DNA of 64,000 bases. It comes from Ampelomyces quisqualis (Eukaryota; Ascomycota; Dothideomycetes; Pleosporales; Phaeosphaeriaceae). The stretch is from positions 1,364,001-1,428,000 of the forward strand of contig JAGTXZ010000011.1 in the NCBI GenBank assembly GCA_018398575.1, read 5' to 3'. A program made the translations under genes and the position numbers. Below are positions 58,130-64,000 of the stretch, one piece after another. The notes beneath the pieces are model-generated. The model was not told the DNA's origin. It searched no databases and saw only the letters and a program-made list of their open reading frames with translations. Each line of letters opens with the position of its first letter. Position 1 is the first letter of the stretch.

Positions 58130-59560
58130 GTATACTACTAGCGCTCTAACAGCGCAGTTAAGCACAACTACTAGCTTAGCCTAAGAACTTATTATTATCT
58201 TTATTAGCCTTATAGAAGCTTAGAGAGCTTAGTAAATTATTACTAAGCTTTCTAGCCTCTTTTTCTTTCTGCTGTTCCTAAGTAATAGTATTACTTAACT
58301 CTAATAGAACCTTACGCCTTACTATTACTGTTTTAGCGCGCACTAGGCAACCTACTATGCCTAAGCCCTTAACGCGCTTAGACGCAGGCTCTTTAGCAGA
58401 ACTAGCTAAAGCTAGGCGCTTCTTAGGCTTAGGCTTAGGCTTAGGTTTAGCTTTAGGCTTAGCTTTAGCTTTAGCCTTAGCTTTACTCTTACTCTTCTTC
58501 TTAAGAGAAGGTATAGAGCTAGGGCTCTCTAGGGAAGAGGTTTTATCTCTATCTTTACTCTTACTACTACTACTATCCTTAGACTTAGGCTTAGACCTAG
58601 TAAAAGACTCTTCTTTTTTTAGATTAAGGTTAGAATTAGACTGCGCGTTAGCCTTACTAAGAAAGAGAAAGTTAGCTTAGACGCTGTTAGAACGCTAGCG
58701 CAGTAACTATAAAGAATAGGAAAAATAACTTACCTAAGCCTGCAGTAGGTTAAGAATACTTTTTACTATAGTAAATAAGCAGTTAGTTGCCTTAACCTAT
58801 AGAATCTAAATCTTATTACTCTTAGGCTAATAACAACCTCTATGCTTAACCTCTATACATAGAAAAAGCTTTACTAAGCTAGTTTACTAGCAGAGCGCTA
58901 TCTCTTACGCAGCAACTATAGTAGAGTTAGAGTTCTTTTTAGTAGTAAGATACTACTACTACTAGTATATAGCATTCTAGCCCTTAATAAAATTAGTAAA
59001 GACTTTAGAGTAGGGCTTTTTCTTACCCTAGTAAAGGCTGTAGTGTAGGCTACTAACTATAAGGTTATAATAAGTACTAGTAAGCCTTAGGCTCTTAGCG
59101 TAATAGAAGCAAATTAAAATTGCTAACTTAATATTAGAAACGCTACTGCAATAAGTAATAGGCGTAGCCTAAGCGCTAGGTGAGTAATATTATAATGCTA
59201 GCGTTACACTACTTACAAGAATAGTAGAAGTAGAGAGTAGTATAGGCAAAGTGCTTATAGTAATTAAAATAAGAGTAATAGAGTTATAATAGTATAGAGC
59301 TAGAAAATAGTATAGTAGTAATAGTAATATAATTGTTACTAAAGAAGTAGAAAGAATTAGGCATACAAAGTTCTACTATATTTCTACTATTACTATAGCT
59401 ACTAGCTATCTCTTAGATTTACTTAGAGTTTTAGCCTTAGTATAACAACAGCTCTTATAACAACAACGTTAAGCACACGCTAACAAGACCTAATATTATA
59501 CAAATTACTAAGACAGTATTTCTAGAGAAAAGAGAATAATTATAAAGATACTATAGCGTA
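58130..59560 (-). pseudogene. Antisense Lys/Ser-rich gene behind gypsy-1 pol
   Basis: The minus strand, opposite to gypsy-1, holds a clear basic low-complexity frame over about 58680-58380. It reads SFTRSKPKSKDSSSSKSKDR, then KKKSKSKAKAKAKAKPKAKP and KEPASKRVKGLG, nearly free of stops. Upstream on the same strand, segments such as YYAKSLRLTSTYYNLIVSSL (about 59120-59060) and KKKPYSKVFTNFIKG (about 59020-58980) look coding, with frame breaks. The lysine repeats resemble nuclear or DNA-binding tails. No domain was identified. As in copia-1 and gypsy-2, it lies behind pol in the opposite orientation. Confidence 0.5.
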
Positions 59561-59599
59561 GAGCTATTAGTTGCGCAGTAATGCGCCTGCGCTACTATA

Positions 59600-59776
59600 A
59601 CGCTACTCTAGCTGTTACACGCGTAAAACGCGCACAGCTACCCTAGCGTCTTAATAGCGCTACTCTAGCTATTACACGCGTAAAACGCGCACAGCTACCC
59701 TAGCGTCTTAATAGCGCTACTCTAGCTGTTACACGCGTAAAACGCGCACAGCTACCCTAGCGTCTTAATAGCGCTA
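59600..59776. repeat. 57-bp tandem repeat, three copies
   Basis: GTTACACGCGTAAAACGCGC recurs at 59614, 59671 and 59728. Each unit has CAGCTACCCTAGCGTCTTAA and GCGCTACTCTAGCT. The units are almost identical and rich in GCG and ACG. It may mark the start of the gypsy-1 3' LTR region, which I could not delimit. Confidence 0.9.
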
Positions 59777-59936
59777 TACTAGCGCAGATCTAGTATATTC
59801 TAGTTATAAAGACACGTGTCTAGTTATATCTACAAAAGAGTAGTTCTGCACTAAAGCTGCAGAATAGAACTTAACTTACTTCTATCTACACTACTATTAT
59901 TATCTTATAACTTTACTACTATATAAAACTCTTATA

Positions 59937-60893
59937 TAGTATTAAGCTTATCTAGAAAAAGCTAGGCATAGTAGAACTACTCTAGATAGATAGTTTTACA
60001 AATAGCAAGTAATCTATAGAAAGGCTTAAGTGTTTTAAGTTATAGAGATAGAAAGATAACTTACTCTTACTAATTATCTAGACGCCCTATCTACTAGGAT
60101 TGCTTCTAAACAGGCTTAATTAATGCGTTAGAATATTATTAAAGATACAGCCTTTAGTTGGCTAGCTATATTTATATATAAGCTAGCTAAGATCTTCTCT
60201 CTTATACTTTAGGAACAAGCAGTCCTTGCTACTAAAGAAAAGTTCTATTTAGCCTTTGCAACTCTTAGAAATATTAAGAACTTAGATTATAAGGACTCTA
60301 ATCTAAAGAATAAAGGTAAAAACAAATTAAAGCCAAAACCTTGCCCTTACAGGAACAATTAGAAGCAAAATTAAGACCTAATAGATTACTACTAACTAAA
60401 GACTACAATTACTAGATTAGCTCTACTAGAAACTATACTAATTAAGATCTCTAATTTTAACTAAAAGAAGGTCCTTAAGCAGCTTAACACTTCTAAGTAG
60501 GCTGCTATTAATAACAAGATTAAGAAAGCTAGTTAGACGCTACCTATTCTAGCTAAATAGTTAAGTTCTAGAACTAAGGTAGTAACATATCTAGAAGATG
60601 TTATAGCAGCACTAATTAACCTAACTACTTTTTATTAAGAACCTAATATTACTAATTTAGACTTTAGAGTATATATAACCACATCTATAACCTATTTACT
60701 TTTAAGAAGTCCTCTTTATAATAGAGCTAGTATAGTACACTTTGTTTATAATTAGTTACTTCTTATTCTAAGAACGTTTAGTCCTACCTACTCTAAAGAA
60801 AGAGTTAAGGCTAGAACACAGTTACTCTCTATAACTAGGTATAGTAATTAAGTATTTAAGAACGTTCTATATAGTCTAAAAGGTCTATATACA
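59937..60893 (+). mobile_element. copia-3 gag fragment, plus strand
   Basis: It is collinear with the reverse complement of copia-2 (about 52185-51235): gag, the zinc-knuckle segment (CPYRNN-type, about 60345-60365) and the protease region, ending LYTRDL. It has no LTR and is joined head-on at about 60894 to minus-strand copia pol sequence. Confidence 0.8.
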
Positions 60894-60896
60894 AGA

Positions 60897-63800
60897 GATC
60901 TAGTAGATTAGAGATTACTAGATTGTTAGCTGTAATTAAGGCGTTAAGAAACGCTCTAACTACGTTGTATTGCATAATTTCTAGATTAAAATAGGCTGCA
61001 ATAGCTATAGCAATCCTAAAAGACTTAGCTACAAGAGTAGTAGCGTACGTAGTAAGTAGAAAGTTCTTTTCCTAGAGATCTTCTCTTACTACAAGCCTAG
61101 CCTTATACTTTAGAATGTAACTGTCTTAATTAAACTTATATACCTAGACCTATTTTAATAAAATTAGTTAATTCTTAGACTTAAACTTTAGAATCTCTTT
61201 TTAGGGACCTTTTTGATATAGCTAATTAATTCCTTTAAGAGAGGCATTTAATAACAGACTTTTTATTAAGTGTTAAAGCATCTACTTCTATAAGTTAGGA
61301 AGCTTATCTATGTTATTACTATAAGCACGCTTCTTAACTGTTTAGTAATGCTAATTACTTAGCATTACTGTTATAATTATAGCGTTTAGTGTTTTGTAAC
61401 TAGAGCGCTTAGTCTAGGCTTCTATAAGGCCTAGAAGAAAAGTATTCTTAAAATTATCCTTTTAGTAATGTTAGGAAAATATAACGTTAGCGACATCTGC
61501 GACATTAGCAACACTGTTAACACAACTGTACTGCTAACTACTAGACGGTTCTCGACCGTGCTTAACTGTCCCTAGGGTCCCCTATTTGTTCTGGCTGCCT
61601 AATTAGACTAAAACGCTCAAATTAATCTGCCTGATCTACTGGACCTACCTGCCCCACCTGCGCCATTACGTTATTATCCTAAAAGCCAAAAATATAGAGC
61701 TTAATTTTCTCTTTAAAACGTACTTTTCAGATTTCTTATAGCTGCTCTTGTTGTTAAGATGCAAGGCAGTAAAGTTTGTAGAGTTTTAAAGTTCTTTGCC
61801 AAGGCATGTTTTCGCTAAAGCTCTAGCACTTTAACTAGATAATCTATTATATTTTTTATTAAAGAAATAGTAACTAAAGTGTAGATTTTACTTCTAGAAC
61901 CTTTTATTATATTATATTATAATGCAGGCGCGTAGATCTGTTGTGTTGAACGTACTTCAAAGTTTTTTTAAAAAAGTTTATAACTTTAACTCACTATATC
62001 TTAATAACTAGAGCAGCTATAAAAATTCTAAATAGTGCATTTTAAAGAGGGAATTCCGCTCTATATTTTGTATTTTTAAGTTACTTACGTAATCATGAAA
62101 ATACAGCAATACAGTCACGTGAGTAAAATTGGCAACATTAGCGACACTAGCAACTCTGTTAGATCTGGCGACTTTGTTAGGTTGCTGTTAGGTTGCTGTT
62201 AGGTCGCTAGCAACTAGAAGTAAGTAGAGTAACTTTGGCAAATTGTCTAGTAGACAGTATTGCTGTTAGGCTGCCGCGGGTCGCAGCAATCAGGCTGATT
62301 AGATTAATCTTAAATTTTCCTAACAAATCTATAGATAGTTCTGCAATTAAGGTATTAACACTTTTACCTCTTATATAATTATTATAATTCTTGTTACAGC
62401 AAAGTAGTATATATTAACTTATTAGTTTACTAATTTTAACAGCTACTCTTTGTAGTTAACAACTTAATTATATAAGAGAATTTGCTAATTCTACTTTATC
62501 TAGGGCTCTAGAGTTACTGCTTTTAGGTTAAGTAGCAAGGGAGAAAAAGGCTAACTGCCTATCCTGTTAGGAACCTATCTAATCCCTAGATACTAACAGG
62601 CTAGCTCTTTTAAGACCTAGTAATAGTCCTTAGCTGTTATATCCTTCGCGCTTAATAAGCTAAATACTAGATACCTAATCTAGTTCTAAAGTTACCTATA
62701 GTATAACAAGCCTAGTAAATTTACTTTAGTCTAAAAAAAATCCTAAATACTTACTAGCCTTACTAGCATTCCTTTTAGATTTTACCTTCTCTTCTTTGTA
62801 ATTTTAAGATTAGCTAGTCTTTATAATTCTTAGAATTAGATGTTTACCTCTAAGCTGTTGCTTAGTAACTTTAGGAATTTCCTAGCTTAGTCAATCCTAT
62901 AGAATAGGTAGGTTAATATTCTGCCTAGAATTATTAAGTTTAATAACGTATAGAATATTTATAATCTTAAGCGCTTACTTCTTAGGTATCTTATCTTCTT
63001 AGTAACTAGAATAGAATATAGATTTATTAAAGGTAACATCCCTTAATATAATTACTTAATTAATTAATAAGACTTAAATATAATAAATATTAGAGGCTTA
63101 ATAGCCTACTAGATATCTAATGTAGCTGTAAGAGTTAACTTTAAAGTTACGCTTGTTCTTGCTTACTACTTAGTTACAATTAAGAGGATACACTCTACAG
63201 CTATAGGTATAAATACTACTCTAATTTAGGCGTAAATTAGTAGTCCTGTGCCTAGTAATTGCTAGCTTATACTATTAAACATATTGCCTAAACTAGGCGT
63301 GTAGAACCTTATTTAGAGACTAAAAACTATAGATTTTTAATAGGCACATTCTATGTAGATAGGCTGCTGCATCTATAATTTGTAACTAGAGCTTAATTAG
63401 AAGATTTGCACCTATACACATCTTAATAGATTTTGTAATTAGCTCTTTACTTACCTGCTTAGCTAATCTATTTAGCTGATGCGTGTATAGTAGCAGGCGT
63501 AGTATTTTTATTCTCTCTTAATCTGCCTACTTCTTATACTGCAAACGCCTTCTCTAAGGTACAGTCGCAGTGTTATTATCCTAATAGATTTCTACAATTT
63601 TTAGATTAAATTTGTTCCTAACCTAGGCTGTAAATTGCCTAATTACCTTTATAATCTTAATTAACGTCTTATTATACAAGTTATAGTGAAAGAGCTTACC
63701 TAAGTAGCTCTCCTTAATAATTAAGGACTATTCTTTATAAAGCCTTCTAGTTAGCATGTTAAACAGATCTTAAGAAACTTAATAGAATAGTTGTAGTAAT

Positions 63801-64000
63801 CTTTCTCTTAGCTGTTATAAGACTAGTTAAGCTCTATAAGTAACTAAGCAGTCTTAACAATTAATTCTTTTAGTTCTATTTATCTTAACGTTTTAGGCTA
63901 ACTAGGCAAGAGCTTAGAGTGCTTGCTAGCCTAAGTAGCCTAACTGTTTGTGCTATAGATCCTTGTTATCTTCTCTTAATTAATTAATATTAGATTAATA
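60897..64000 (-). pseudogene. copia-3 pol fragment, minus strand
   Basis: It is collinear with copia-1 from about 6783 to beyond 9500. The reverse transcriptase region begins part-way (ITANNLVI, about 60920) and includes the FKARLVVRED-type motif (about 61080). The integrase to reverse transcriptase linker (VTFNKSI, about 63025) and integrase follow. The HKQLGYLG-type pre-integrase segment lies at about 63960-63880. It runs off the window. The 3' half (YVDD box, RNase H, LTR) is missing because of the junction at 60894. A MITE-like insertion splits it at 61470-62324. It also gives the empty site for the MITE-like insertion of copia-1. Confidence 0.85.
61470..62324 (+). mobile_element. MITE-like insertion B2 (855 bp) in copia-3
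   Basis: The ends are TTAGGAAAATATAACG and CTTAAATTTTCCTAA, an inverted repeat of about 10 bp. The inside is non-coding and matches 37515-38576 in reverse orientation but lacks its 226-bp duplication. Comparison with copia-1 (about 7345-7365) gives the empty site; the duplication is at most 2-4 bp and not certain. It retains GGACCTACCTGCCCC, CACGTGAG and CCGCGGGTCGC, so RIP has been weak. Confidence 0.8.

Noticed and set aside
58357..58680. Leu-, Gly- and Ala-rich open frame of 107 codons on the plus strand
   Set aside because: It is the antisense of the minus-strand lysine and serine repeats (KAKAKPKAKP), which read as a more plausible protein.
1..64000. tRNA, rRNA or other RNA genes
   Set aside because: No cloverleaf, rRNA block or snRNA motif was recognised; a covariance-model search was not possible here.

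Overview
This window looks like a heterochromatic, transposon-filled block from a filamentous ascomycete (Pezizomycotina). I see no intact host gene. Transposase, reverse-transcriptase, integrase and RNase H protein frames can be followed for kilobases, but Gln and Trp codons have repeatedly become TAA or TAG. This is the mark of repeat-induced point mutation (RIP). By eye the trinucleotides TCA, CCA, TCG, CCG and their complements are almost absent, while GCA, ACA, GCG and ACG remain, so the mutation seems to have favoured C flanked by a 5' pyrimidine and a 3' purine. The species cannot be named from this sequence.

The layout is a nested stack. The outermost layer is a plus-strand gypsy element (gypsy-1), at 1-2073 and 56971-58045. 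It was split inside its integrase by a minus-strand copia element (copia-1, 218-bp LTRs, target duplication GCAAG at 2069-2073 and 56971-56975). Copia-1 was then split in gag by an insertion with hAT-like ends (10338-55738, 8-bp duplication GTTGCAAA, 16-18 bp terminal inverted repeats). That interval is 45.4 kb because other elements sit inside it. In order they are: hAT transposase remains, a Tad1-like LINE, a short MITE-like insertion, an unidentified decayed gene, a Plavaka/CACTA-type transposase, three satellite-like arrays (134, 147 and 101 bp), a pogo/Fot-type DDE transposase, a long unidentified plus-strand gene, a longer MITE-like insertion, a complete gypsy element (gypsy-2, 39462-47490, 258-bp LTRs, duplication GGGAA), a copia 5' fragment (copia-2), and a decayed histone H3-like gene just inside the right hAT end.

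Downstream of gypsy-1 pol (58-64 kb) lie an antisense lysine-rich coding region, a 57-bp tandem array, and a head-to-head copia-3 chimera carrying another MITE-like insertion and running off the window.

The most notable observations are the histone H3-like gene inside the hAT-bounded interval, coding-like frames on the strand opposite pol between pol and the 3' LTR of the LTR elements (two of them cysteine-rich with similar spacing), 33-34 residue repeats between RNase H and integrase in both gypsy pols, and MITE-like insertions that have largely escaped RIP. Domain calls come from reading translations by eye; no database search was run, and most gene boundaries are approximate because the reading frames are broken.
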